This document shows, piece by piece, positions 1 to 6,051 of a DNA stretch of 6,235 bases. The stretch spans positions 1-6,235 of the forward strand of contig VFFT01000128.1 of the NCBI GenBank assembly GCA_009392775.1, given 5' to 3'. The DNA comes from SAR202 cluster bacterium. GTDB lineage: Bacteria > Chloroflexota > Dehalococcoidia > UBA3495. Both the position numbers and the translations under genes were made by a program. The number at the start of each line of letters is the position of its first letter. Within the stretch, counting starts at the first letter, position 1. The notes beneath the pieces are model-generated. The model was given only the letters and a program-made list of their open reading frames with translations, had not been told where the DNA came from and did not search any database.

Positions 1-7
1 AGAGCCA

Positions 8-58
8 GCCTAATGTAGAAAAGGCCTCTCTCATAGAGAGGCCTTTTTTATATTAGGC
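8..58 (+). terminator. Long hairpin rho-independent terminator
   Basis: Bases 8-31 pair with 35-58 around a three-base loop (CAT, 32-34), giving a 24-bp stem. Only two pairs are not Watson-Crick, G15-T51 and G18-T48. Both are G-U wobbles in a + strand RNA but would be C-A mismatches in a - strand RNA. The inner 13 bp (19-31 with 35-47) are perfect, with an AAAAGGCC core. The T-run is six bases on the + side (44-49) and four on the - side. This favours termination of a + strand transcript entering from the left, whose gene is outside the window apart from at most a few codons. The inner hairpin could also end the methyltransferase transcript arriving on the - strand. Confidence 0.85.
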
Positions 59-66
59 CAGTTCGT

Positions 67-813
67 TTAAGGGGCCTTTGCGACGATTAAGTTGCCACCG
101 AAACCGCCCTCATAACTAGGAAAATTACGTATTTCAGTACTAAATCCAATCTCTTTCAGTAAGGCTATCCATGTTTGCTGTGGGAATATTCCTGTAATGT
201 GCTTGTCCTGCTCTATTTGGATATCTCCATGATTGTTAATAATATATAGGAACAAGGATTCTATTGTTGTATCTGTTTTATCTGCATCGTCAAGATATTC
301 AATAAAGGTAATGTGACCACTAGCAGTAGTTTTTGTCCAATGCATTGTTATTGGAGGGTTGAATGTGTCTGAGAACCAGTCAGGAGCTAATATGAGAATG
401 CCTGCTGGGTTTAAATGTTTTATTGCGGTAGAGAATGTTGATTTCAAATCTTGTTCAGACAGCATGTAGTTTATAGCGTCGTGGATCAGAATCACATCGA
501 AACTTTGCTCTAGGGCCACTGATCTCATATCGCCTAGGTAATGCGGTACACTGGGGTTCAGATTTTGGGATAGATTTAGCATAGGCTCAGATATATCGAC
601 TGCTGTGCATGCGAAGTTGTTAGTCAGATGGGAAAGGATATGCCCCCCTCCACAGCCAAGCTCGAGGAGCGAAGGGCGGCCGCGACGGATATTTTGGTGA
701 ATAATTTCTGTAATATTCCAGGCTTCTACTGAATATTCGTGCGGAGGGCTAATTATCGGCCAGATATAGCTTAGGTCATTGTAAAGGCGGTTATCCCCTT
801 GGTTGATATTCAC
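67..813 (-). CDS. Class I SAM-dependent methyltransferase
   Basis: Predicted soluble cytoplasmic enzyme of 248 residues that transfers a methyl group from S-adenosylmethionine. Motif I is ELGCGGG at residues 51-57, the Gly-rich SAM loop. An acidic residue ending beta-2 (AVD, D73) would bind the ribose, GDM at 94-96 lies near the adenine, and FDVILIHDAINYM (105-117) is the beta-4 region. LNPAGILIL (135-143) matches the usual post-motif hairpin. The C-terminal part (about 150-248), with HITGIFPQQTW and an alpha-helix ending in GF, resembles the lid region of small-molecule methyltransferases such as the sugar N-methyltransferases DesVI/TylM1; this is weak, and the substrate is unknown. The start is GTG, supported by an AAAGGTGA ribosome-binding site at 818-825. 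The gene follows the glycosyltransferase by 30 bp with no terminator between them, so co-transcription is likely. It could act on the glycan or glycoside made by that enzyme. Confidence 0.88.
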   Translation of the reverse strand: MNINQGDNRLYNDLSYIWPIISPPHEYSVEAWNITEIIHQNIRRGRPSLLELGCGGGHILSHLTNNFACTAVDISEPMLNLSQNLNPSVPHYLGDMRSVALEQSFDVILIHDAINYMLSEQDLKSTFSTAIKHLNPAGILILAPDWFSDTFNPPITMHWTKTTASGHITFIEYLDDADKTDTTIESLFLYIINNHGDIQIEQDKHITGIFPQQTWIALLKEIGFSTEIRNFPSYEGGFGGNLIVAKAP

Positions 814-817
814 TTGA

Positions 818-825
818 TCACCTTT
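818..825 (-). promoter_or_regulatory. Ribosome-binding site of the methyltransferase
   Basis: The - strand reads AAAGGTGA here, four bases upstream of the GTG codon at 811-813. The match and spacing are what decide the GTG start. No ATG with a comparable site lies nearby in frame. Confidence 0.7.
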
Positions 826-843
826 GGAGTTGATTGGGATAGA

Positions 844-1998
844 TTATGATTTGTATATGTATAGGTATTCAGCGGCAATCGATTCCCATGAGAAATTAGA
901 TTTAGCATAGTTGTATGCTTGTTGGCCAAGTGCGATTCTATACTCGTTATCATTAACCAGCTTTATCAATGAGCTTATAGCGGCAGTCTCGTCGAAAGCA
1001 TCAGATATAACTGCTCCACATTTCAAGATTTCCTTAATGCTTCCAACGTCGTGCGTTAAGACTGGTAGTTTGCTCAGCATTGCTTCCAAGAAGACTAATC
1101 CGAAAGCTTCGTATTGTGAGAATAGGGCAAATATGTCGCTTGACCAATATATCTCAGATAATTTGCTGTCTTCTAATTCTCCTGTAAACATGACTCGGTC
1201 AACAATATTATGCTGAACAACAATTTTCTGAAGGAAATCTTTTTGGCCTTCGTCTCCTCCCACTAATATCAAATTAGTGGGTCGGTTGAACGAAGGAATA
1301 GCCTTTCGATATACGTCCAATAGCCATCTTTGCCCCTTGTGTTTCCCTAAGCGGCCGACTGAGACGATCTTCAACAAACTATTATCATCAGAAGGTGGTT
1401 CAGTGAAATAAGATAGAGAGGTAGCTCCCCAGGCAATAACTTGTTGTTTGCTAATGGGTACATGATAATCTTTTTGTAAGTATGTTGCCTCAGTCTCAGT
1501 TAAAGGGACTACTTTGTCTACTAACCTACTAAGGATGGAATTGATGATTTTAAGCCAGGATTTTCGTAATGGCAGAGGGTGGTAGGAAGGTGTGAATATA
1601 AAAGTAGCTTTCTTTCTAAAGTAAAACCAGGTCCACAAGTTCCCCCAGAACCATCCGTCGCCGACGAGATGTATTACGTCAGGTTCAAAAGCCTCAAGAT
1701 ATTGTTTTATCTTGAACGGTGAAAACCAAACGAGTGGGCAGGAATATATTGGTAGTGCGTGTTTGGGATGCCCATTGAGTCTAAATATCGAGATGTGCCC
1801 AGATGTTGTCTCTTGGTCAGACCATTCTGGATGAGGGATTCTGGGAAACGAGTACTTGGTCGTTAGTACACCGATTTTAGCAACCGTTTTGGTATTTAAG
1901 AGAGCATATGATAATTGCTCTATGGCTCTTTCTATCCCACCTATATACGGTCGGAAATATGGTGTGATAAATAATACTTTTAACTTGTCCTCACTCAT
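844..1998 (-). CDS. Glycosyltransferase family 4 (GT-B fold)
   Basis: Retaining GT4 glycosyltransferase of 384 residues, normal family length, expected to move a sugar from a nucleotide-sugar donor to an acceptor at the cytoplasmic face. The N-terminal Rossmann domain begins VLFITPYFRPYIGGIER (residues 8-24), with the Gly-rich loop at G20-G21 after beta-1. The C-terminal domain begins near IVSVGRLGKHKG (211-222), whose R216 and K221 are the usual diphosphate-contacting residues. The E-x7-E motif is E297/E305 in YEAFGLVFLEAM, followed by PVLTHDVGSIKEIL. Residues 116-127 are exceptionally aromatic and are followed by RKK, possibly a membrane-contact patch. The start ATG (1996-1998) precedes a typical GT4 N-terminus. 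The nearest Shine-Dalgarno-like AGGA (2010-2013) is rather far, 11 bases upstream. The gene is first in an operon with the methyltransferase and has a strong upstream promoter. Donor and acceptor cannot be told from sequence. Confidence 0.93.
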   Translation of the reverse strand: MSEDKLKVLFITPYFRPYIGGIERAIEQLSYALLNTKTVAKIGVLTTKYSFPRIPHPEWSDQETTSGHISIFRLNGHPKHALPIYSCPLVWFSPFKIKQYLEAFEPDVIHLVGDGWFWGNLWTWFYFRKKATFIFTPSYHPLPLRKSWLKIINSILSRLVDKVVPLTETEATYLQKDYHVPISKQQVIAWGATSLSYFTEPPSDDNSLLKIVSVGRLGKHKGQRWLLDVYRKAIPSFNRPTNLILVGGDEGQKDFLQKIVVQHNIVDRVMFTGELEDSKLSEIYWSSDIFALFSQYEAFGLVFLEAMLSKLPVLTHDVGSIKEILKCGAVISDAFDETAAISSLIKLVNDNEYRIALGQQAYNYAKSNFSWESIAAEYLYIYKS

Positions 1999-2042
1999 AA
2001 AAATGAATGTCCTATTTGATATCTGGCAGGCGTTTGTTTCGG

Positions 2043-2071
2043 ATTCTAAAGTGAAAGGTATGCGTAGTCAA
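2043..2071 (-). promoter_or_regulatory. Sigma70-type promoter for glycosyltransferase-methyltransferase operon
   Basis: On the - strand a -35 box TTGACT (2066-2071) and a -10 box TAGAAT (2043-2048) are separated by exactly 17 bp. Each box matches the consensus at five of six positions. Transcription would start near 2036, leaving a leader of about 38 bases before the ATG at 1998. This is the strongest promoter visible in the window. Confidence 0.7.
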
Positions 2072-2107
2072 AAGTGGATGGCCATTATGAGGCTTAATGA
2101 GATCCAA

Positions 2108-2121
2108 TGTTACAATATTGT
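2108..2121 (+). promoter_or_regulatory. Extended -10 promoter for the SDR gene, overlapped by a 10-bp palindrome
   Basis: TGTTACAAT at 2108-2116 is an extended -10 element (TGn plus TACAAT, five of six consensus matches). Transcription would start near 2123, with a leader of about 19 bases that includes the AGGAG at 2131-2135. No good -35 is present; ATGAGG at 2087-2092 (18-bp spacing, three matches) is the best candidate, as is common for extended -10 promoters. The -10 overlaps the perfect palindrome ACAATATTGT (2112-2121), a possible operator, though a 10-bp AT-rich palindrome can occur by chance. Confidence 0.5.
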
Positions 2122-2141
2122 GAGAGTAATAGGAGTTTGAC

Positions 2142-2957
2142 ATGTATGAACATAAACCTAGATTAGACGGCAAGGTCGCTATAATTACTGGAGCAGGGTC
2201 AAGTGGGCCTGGTGTTGGAAATGGCAAGGCGGCTGCCTTGTTATTTGCTAGAGAGGGCGCAAAGGTATTGCTTGTCGATTCAGTCATTGACAGAGCACAG
2301 GAAACGCTCGAGGTTATACAAGAAGAGGGAGGGGAAGCTTCTGTATTTGAGGCGAATGTTATAAATGATTCAGACTGCCAACAGATGGTTGATGCTTGTA
2401 TAGATAGATATGGACGTTTGGATATTCTGGATAATAATGTGGGTATATCTCGGCGGGGAACTGTCTTAGATATAAGTGAAGCTGACTGGGATCATGTTAT
2501 GGCGGTAAATGTCAAAAGTATTGTTCTCTGTAGTAAATATGCGATACCGCGTATGGTTGAAACCGGAGGGGGATCGATTATTAATATTTCTTCTATAGCA
2601 GGTTTGAGGGCGCACAGTAGCACGCCTTACACTACTTCAAAAGCAGCTGTAATTGGTTTAACTATGACTATGGCTGCAGATCATGGTCCTGACGGAGTTC
2701 GAGTCAATTGTATAGCACCTGGGTTGGTGTATTCTCCCATGGTTGCTCCGCGTATGGATGATGATCTACGCCAAGTGAGGAGAAACGCGGCTCCATTACG
2801 TACTGAGGGGGATTCATGGGATATCGGATATGCCGCGTTGTACCTTGCTAGTGATGAAGCCAGGTGGGTTAATGGAATAACTATACCTGTAGATGCTGGA
2901 CTAACAGCCGTGTCACCTGTAACTTATCAGACTTTATCTCAGCAGCAGCGGTATTAG
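2142..2957 (+). CDS. SDR family NAD(P)-dependent oxidoreductase
   Basis: Classical short-chain dehydrogenase/reductase of 271 residues, a soluble Rossmann-fold enzyme that interconverts alcohols and ketones (or similar). The cofactor loop is TGAGSSGPGVGNG (residues 16-28), longer than the usual TGxxxGIG. D46 ends beta-2 (KVLLVD), which in this family usually favours NAD(H) over NADP(H). NNVG (98-101) replaces NNAG. The catalytic tetrad is complete: N123, S150, Y163 and K167 (YTTSK), with the usual 13-residue Ser-Tyr spacing. PG (193-194) and a conserved C-terminal strand WVNGITIPVDAG (242-253) follow. N72 stands where many members have the adenine-contacting Asp. The ATG at 2142-2144 has AGGAG (2131-2135) six bases upstream. 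The gene is alone on its strand, divergent from the glycosyltransferase operon, and ends before a bidirectional terminator. Substrate unknown; a link to the neighbouring sugar genes is only possible. Confidence 0.94.
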   Translation: MYEHKPRLDGKVAIITGAGSSGPGVGNGKAAALLFAREGAKVLLVDSVIDRAQETLEVIQEEGGEASVFEANVINDSDCQQMVDACIDRYGRLDILDNNVGISRRGTVLDISEADWDHVMAVNVKSIVLCSKYAIPRMVETGGGSIINISSIAGLRAHSSTPYTTSKAAVIGLTMTMAADHGPDGVRVNCIAPGLVYSPMVAPRMDDDLRQVRRNAAPLRTEGDSWDIGYAALYLASDEARWVNGITIPVDAGLTAVSPVTYQTLSQQQRY

Positions 2958-2975
2958 TCTTATATTGAAATGAGG

Positions 2976-3021
2976 TGATAATAAAAAAGGCCTTCTATAT
3001 AGAAGGCCTTTTTTATTATCA
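2976..3021. terminator. Bidirectional terminator between convergent genes (perfect 46-nt palindrome)
   Basis: Bases 2976-2998 are the exact reverse complement of 2999-3021, with no mismatch over 23 pairs. The GC-rich core AAGGCCTTC is flanked by a run of six A on the left (2983-2988) and six T on the right (3009-3014). A U-tract therefore follows the stem on either strand. It lies 19 bases after the SDR stop (2955-2957) and 14 bases after the binding-protein stop (3035-3037, - strand). That is the position expected for one element ending both convergent transcripts. Confidence 0.93.
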
Positions 3022-3034
3022 TAATGTTTTGGTT

Positions 3035-4795
3035 CTATTGTGCTGCTTTGAGCAAATTCCAGTGGCTTGTCTTTGAAGCCGATGTTCCAGGGAATGTCCA
3101 AGACTCAATTACTTCTGGGTTTGCTGTTACTTGGAGTGCGAACCAGAAAAATGGAATGTCTGCAAAATTATCAAATCGGTCATCCCCAACTTTCTGGACC
3201 TGTTTGTCGATCTCATCCGGGTCGACGGTTTGTGCTATTGCGGCCCATGCTTCATTGATTGCGTCAGATTCGTAGTTACGACCAGCTCCATCGGGATATG
3301 CCCACGCTCTGACTCGGTCTACTACTGAGCGCATGGTTATAACGTTTCCCCAGCCTCCTTGCTTGATCATATCGTTCTTTTCCCTGTAGGCGGAGCGTAC
3401 GGTTCCCCATTCACTATCGACGATCTTCAAGTCTATACCGATTGGTTGCCAGTAGTTGATTAGTGCTTCAACCATAACAGCCGTTTCAGGCTCGTCGGAT
3501 GATACATAGTTCCATATGGTGAATTCCATTGGGTTGTCTGGGCTGTAGCCAGCTTCTGCCATGAGGGCTTTCGCTGCTTCAGGATCGAACCCATACATAT
3601 CATCCCATTTCTCTTCCCATTCCGGATTGTAACCTTCTAGAGTCGGGTGGAACGCTGTGTTATACATGGTCGTCCCGGCTCCCTTGAGGATGAAGTCAAT
3701 TAGCTCATCCCTGTCTACAGCTTTATTCATTGCTTGACGGATTTTTAAGCCGTTCTCAGGAGAAACCCACGGGACTGTAGGATCATAGTCGGGATCGCCT
3801 GTCGAGAAGTACATTCCACCTAAGAACAATGTTAGGTAGTTGGTAGGCACCTGGGCCTCCAAGGTTATCATACCCCGTTTCATTGCTTCGAACTGTAATT
3901 CGCGGGATAGTGATGACATGTGGGACTCTCCGACTAGTAGCATTGCCAACCTAGTAGCGTCTTCTCTAACCCATTTAATTTCGATTTCTTTAAAATCGGG
4001 TCTTTCACCTCTCCAGTGATCTCCGTCTGATAGTTCAAACCATATGCCTTCACCGGTATCCCTGCCTCCGTATTCATAAGGGCCAGTACCAATAGGCTTT
4101 TCGTCGAAGCTTTCTAGGCCTTCGTCGATTTGTTTCTTGCTTAGTATGAGGAACTCTCCGCCGCCGAATCCACGAGAGGCCATTGCAGGCCACAATGTGG
4201 TCGACCCTTCCATGTTAAAGGTTATGGTGTGATCGTCGACAATTTCAAAACCCTCTTCTCCAGGTTTCATTTCTTTAAGAAATTGTTTGAAACTTGAAGT
4301 GGCTTCATCGGACCTGTGGAGAGCTAGTGAAGCTGCCACGTCGGCGGTGGTAAGCTCGCCGTAGTCGTCATGAAATGGAATGCCTTCTTGAAGATGGAAT
4401 GTCCAAGAACTAGCATCCGCATTTGATTCCCATGAGGTAGCTATTCTGGGAACTCGAGCGTTCGTTGTTGCTTCGAGGTCTAATAGCGTTTCTGCCCATG
4501 GATCAAATTGGTAGTAAGATGGCCTTCCTACCGTCCAGTTTCTATTAGTTTCAATGACCTCGCCAAAGGCGTATATTACGCGATCAACTTTGGCGGTAAC
4601 TTGTTCAGAATCTTGTACTGGTTTAGGAGTGGCTGTCACAACGACTTCCTTCAATACTTCGACAGGCACTTCTTTCAATACTTCCTTTTCAACTATTACA
4701 GGTTCGGATGGGGCTGACGTGCCGCAAGCTACTGCCACTAATGACAGGATAGCTAAGACACCCAAAACCCATGGTAAGGACATATAAGATCTCAT
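3035..4795 (-). CDS. ABC transporter solute-binding lipoprotein, family 5 (peptide/nickel type)
   Basis: Extracytoplasmic substrate receptor of an ABC importer, 586 residues. Residues 1-23 form a lipoprotein signal peptide with hydrophobic core LPWVLGVLAILSLV and lipobox VAVAC, placing the lipid on C24. Residues 31-60 are a charged tether with an eight-residue repeat (EVLKEVPV, EVLKEVVV) ending in TATP. The SBP_bac_5 fold follows: RIATSWE (117-123), WTFHLQEGIPFH (131-142), TTADVAASL (149-157), PIGTGPYEY (234-242), KIRQAMNKAVDRDEL (351-365), FDPEAAKALMAEAGY (403-417) and a C-terminal WTFPG (566-570). Length is near the upper range for the family because of the tether. The frame stays open 48 codons further upstream, but M at 4793-4795 is chosen because it directly precedes the signal peptide and has a good ribosome-binding site. 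It is divergent from the two permease genes, its presumed partners. The ligand cannot be predicted; family members bind peptides, nickel, sugars and other solutes. Confidence 0.95.
   Translation of the reverse strand: MRSYMSLPWVLGVLAILSLVAVACGTSAPSEPVIVEKEVLKEVPVEVLKEVVVTATPKPVQDSEQVTAKVDRVIYAFGEVIETNRNWTVGRPSYYQFDPWAETLLDLEATTNARVPRIATSWESNADASSWTFHLQEGIPFHDDYGELTTADVAASLALHRSDEATSSFKQFLKEMKPGEEGFEIVDDHTITFNMEGSTTLWPAMASRGFGGGEFLILSKKQIDEGLESFDEKPIGTGPYEYGGRDTGEGIWFELSDGDHWRGERPDFKEIEIKWVREDATRLAMLLVGESHMSSLSRELQFEAMKRGMITLEAQVPTNYLTLFLGGMYFSTGDPDYDPTVPWVSPENGLKIRQAMNKAVDRDELIDFILKGAGTTMYNTAFHPTLEGYNPEWEEKWDDMYGFDPEAAKALMAEAGYSPDNPMEFTIWNYVSSDEPETAVMVEALINYWQPIGIDLKIVDSEWGTVRSAYREKNDMIKQGGWGNVITMRSVVDRVRAWAYPDGAGRNYESDAINEAWAAIAQTVDPDEIDKQVQKVGDDRFDNFADIPFFWFALQVTANPEVIESWTFPGTSASKTSHWNLLKAAQ
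4643..4684 (-). repeat. 24-bp direct repeat encoding the lipoprotein tether
   Basis: The 18-base segments at 4643-4660 and 4667-4684 match at 16 positions and share an identical 11-base stretch (4650-4660 and 4674-4684). The period is 24 bp, that is eight codons, and it encodes the EVLKEV units at residues 38-43 and 46-51 of the binding protein. It is an in-frame coding repeat that probably arose by local duplication and can vary in copy number between relatives. Confidence 0.75.
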
Positions 4796-4804
4796 AGTAG
4801 TGAA

Positions 4805-4811
4805 CCCCCTT
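4805..4811 (-). promoter_or_regulatory. Ribosome-binding site fixing the start of the binding protein
   Basis: The - strand reads AAGGGGG here, nine bases upstream of the ATG at 4793-4795. It is the only purine-rich Shine-Dalgarno-like tract near the signal peptide. It therefore supports this ATG over both the open frame extending to 4939 and the internal ATG at 4781-4783. Confidence 0.75.
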
Positions 4812-4920
4812 ATATATTGATTGAACGTAGAAACTGTATTGAGCTTGCTGAATTTACCTATGTAGCGTAGTTCACACAAGCTAACTTCTGTTGTACTATG
4901 GGTGAACCATATACTACGAA

Positions 4921-4946
4921 ATACTATAGTATATTGCAATACGTAT
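4921..4946. repeat. Cluster of three abutting or overlapping short palindromes
   Basis: Perfect palindromes lie side by side: ATACTATAGTAT (12 bp, 4921-4932), TATTGCAATA (10 bp, 4932-4941) and ATACGTAT (8 bp, 4939-4946). The half-site ATACTA also appears just upstream at 4911-4916. They sit between the divergent binding-protein and permease genes, where a repressor or activator could control both. AT-rich sequence makes chance palindromes fairly likely, so an operator role is only a suggestion. Confidence 0.4.
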
Positions 4947-5106
4947 ATTATTTAGACTAAATAGAAGGCGCTACGGCGATAGTAATGACGCGAAAGGGAT
5001 CATCTAGTGCCCGTAATTCGTAACTTATTGCACCCAAATGAGCCTGAATATTCTAAATAACGCCTGATACCGTTAAAGCCTATTAACATAAGGTTAGAGA
5101 TTTAAT

Positions 5107-6030
5107 ATGCAAAGGTTTATATTAATCAGGGTTTTTCATTCAATACTAGCGTTACTAGCGATAAGCATGATCATTTTCTTCCTTGCGCGTATCTCTGGGG
5201 ATCCAATAGAGATGTTGTTGCCTATTGAGGCTACAGACGAAGAATTTGAGCAAGTTAGAGCAGCTTGGGGGTTGGATAAGCCACTTCCCGTGCAATATAT
5301 AACGTATTTGGGGAATGTATTAAGGGGCAATTTTGGTCAATCGATAAAGTGGCAAGGAGAGGATGCGTTATCGCTCGTATTGGAGAGATTTCCGGCTACT
5401 CTGGAATTAGCTTTCTTGTCTCTGGGAGTCAGTGCGGCCATAGCTCTTCCAATAGGTGTGATTGTCGCAGTGAAAAAAGATACAGGAATTGACTTTGCCG
5501 GTAAGATAATTGCTCTTATGGGTCAGTCACTACCCTCATTTTGGCTTGGTCTAATGCTGATGTGGATTTTTTCTGTCCAATTTGGCCTTCTCCCTACCTC
5601 GGGGCATGGAACATTGAGACATCTGATATTGCCGTCCATAGCCCTTGGATATTTTCAGGTAGCAGCTGTCATGCGATTGACGCGGTCATCAATGTTGGAA
5701 GTTTTAGATACTGAATTTGTGAAGTTAGCCCGTATAAAAGGGTTGTCCGAAACTAAAGTAATTTGGAAACACTGTCTGAGAAATGCATTAATCGCACCGT
5801 TGACTTATTTTGGGCTGATATTGGGTGGATTTCTTACGGGATCAGTCGTTACAGAAACGGTGTTCACTTGGCCAGGTGTAGGATTGCTCGCTGTTGATGC
5901 CGTGAGGGCGCGTGATTTTCAGGTTGTGCAATCTGTAGTGGTCTTTTTTGCATTTATATTTATCGTTTGCAATCTAGTTGTAGATATACTGTATGCGTAC
6001 CTGGATCCCAGAATACGCTACACGCATTAA
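5107..6030 (+). CDS. ABC transporter permease, DppB/OppB type
   Basis: Inner-membrane channel subunit of a peptide/nickel-class ABC importer, 307 residues, the usual length. It has six predicted membrane segments at about 9-27, 101-121, 134-156, 172-190, 230-250 and 275-297. The long extracytoplasmic loop after segment 1 carries the hallmark GDP (31-33), a GLDKPLPVQY stretch (55-64) and GNFGQS (74-79) typical of DppB. The EAA loop that docks the ATPase is EFVKLARIKGLSETKV (203-218) with its invariant G212, followed by LRNALIAPLT. TWPGVGLLAVDAVRARDF (254-271) and the C-terminal YLDPRIRY (298-305) are also typical. The start fits family N-termini (MQRFILIRV), although the ribosome-binding site is weak: AAGG at 5090-5093 is 13 bases away and AGAGA at 5096-5100 is six away. 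It is followed after 21 bp by the second permease gene and is divergent from the binding-protein gene. Confidence 0.96.
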   Translation: MQRFILIRVFHSILALLAISMIIFFLARISGDPIEMLLPIEATDEEFEQVRAAWGLDKPLPVQYITYLGNVLRGNFGQSIKWQGEDALSLVLERFPATLELAFLSLGVSAAIALPIGVIVAVKKDTGIDFAGKIIALMGQSLPSFWLGLMLMWIFSVQFGLLPTSGHGTLRHLILPSIALGYFQVAAVMRLTRSSMLEVLDTEFVKLARIKGLSETKVIWKHCLRNALIAPLTYFGLILGGFLTGSVVTETVFTWPGVGLLAVDAVRARDFQVVQSVVVFFAFIFIVCNLVVDILYAYLDPRIRYTH

Positions 6031-6051
6031 GACAATTATTATCAACTATAT

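Larger units (their letters stand above)
4796..5106. other. Divergent intergenic region of the transporter locus
   Basis: No gene is supported in these 311 bases. They must hold the promoters for the binding protein (leftward) and the permeases (rightward). A weak leftward candidate is TTGTGT (4874-4879, - strand) with TAAATT (4851-4856) at 17-bp spacing, three and four of six matches. I see no convincing rightward promoter. The heptamer GTGAACC occurs at 4800-4806 and again at 4902-4908, and GTTCAC (4870-4875) is inverted relative to GTGAAC (4902-4907). The AT-rich part at 4909-4963 contains a run of short palindromes listed separately. Two tiny open frames (4898-4960 and 4985-5023) lack ribosome-binding sites. 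Confidence 0.6.

Noticed and set aside
1..18. End of an upstream + strand gene (stop at 11-13 or 16-18)
   Set aside because: The terminator makes it plausible, but three to five codons are too few to support a coding feature or choose a frame.
911..1216. 101-codon + strand open frame inside the glycosyltransferase gene
   Set aside because: It is antisense to the C-terminal GT4 domain, whose E-x7-E motif is clearly encoded on the - strand; the + strand translation resembles no protein family.
2012..2287. 91-codon - strand open frame overlapping the 5' end of the SDR gene
   Set aside because: It is mostly antisense to a well-supported SDR, has no recognisable domain, and covers the divergent promoters.
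3024..3328. Overlapping + strand open frames of 63-83 codons at the 3' end of the binding-protein gene
   Set aside because: All are antisense to conserved C-terminal sequence of the binding protein, and the first begins just after the bidirectional terminator without a promoter.
4796..4939. 48-codon in-frame extension upstream of the binding-protein start
   Set aside because: It would bury the signal peptide and lipobox behind a non-hydrophobic leader, has no ribosome-binding site, and runs through the palindrome-rich promoter region. The ATG at 4793-4795 has both a signal peptide and an AAGGGGG site.
4898..4960. 20-codon + strand open frame in the divergent intergenic region
   Set aside because: It has no ribosome-binding site, consists of AT-rich palindromic DNA, and its Tyr-rich translation looks like chance.
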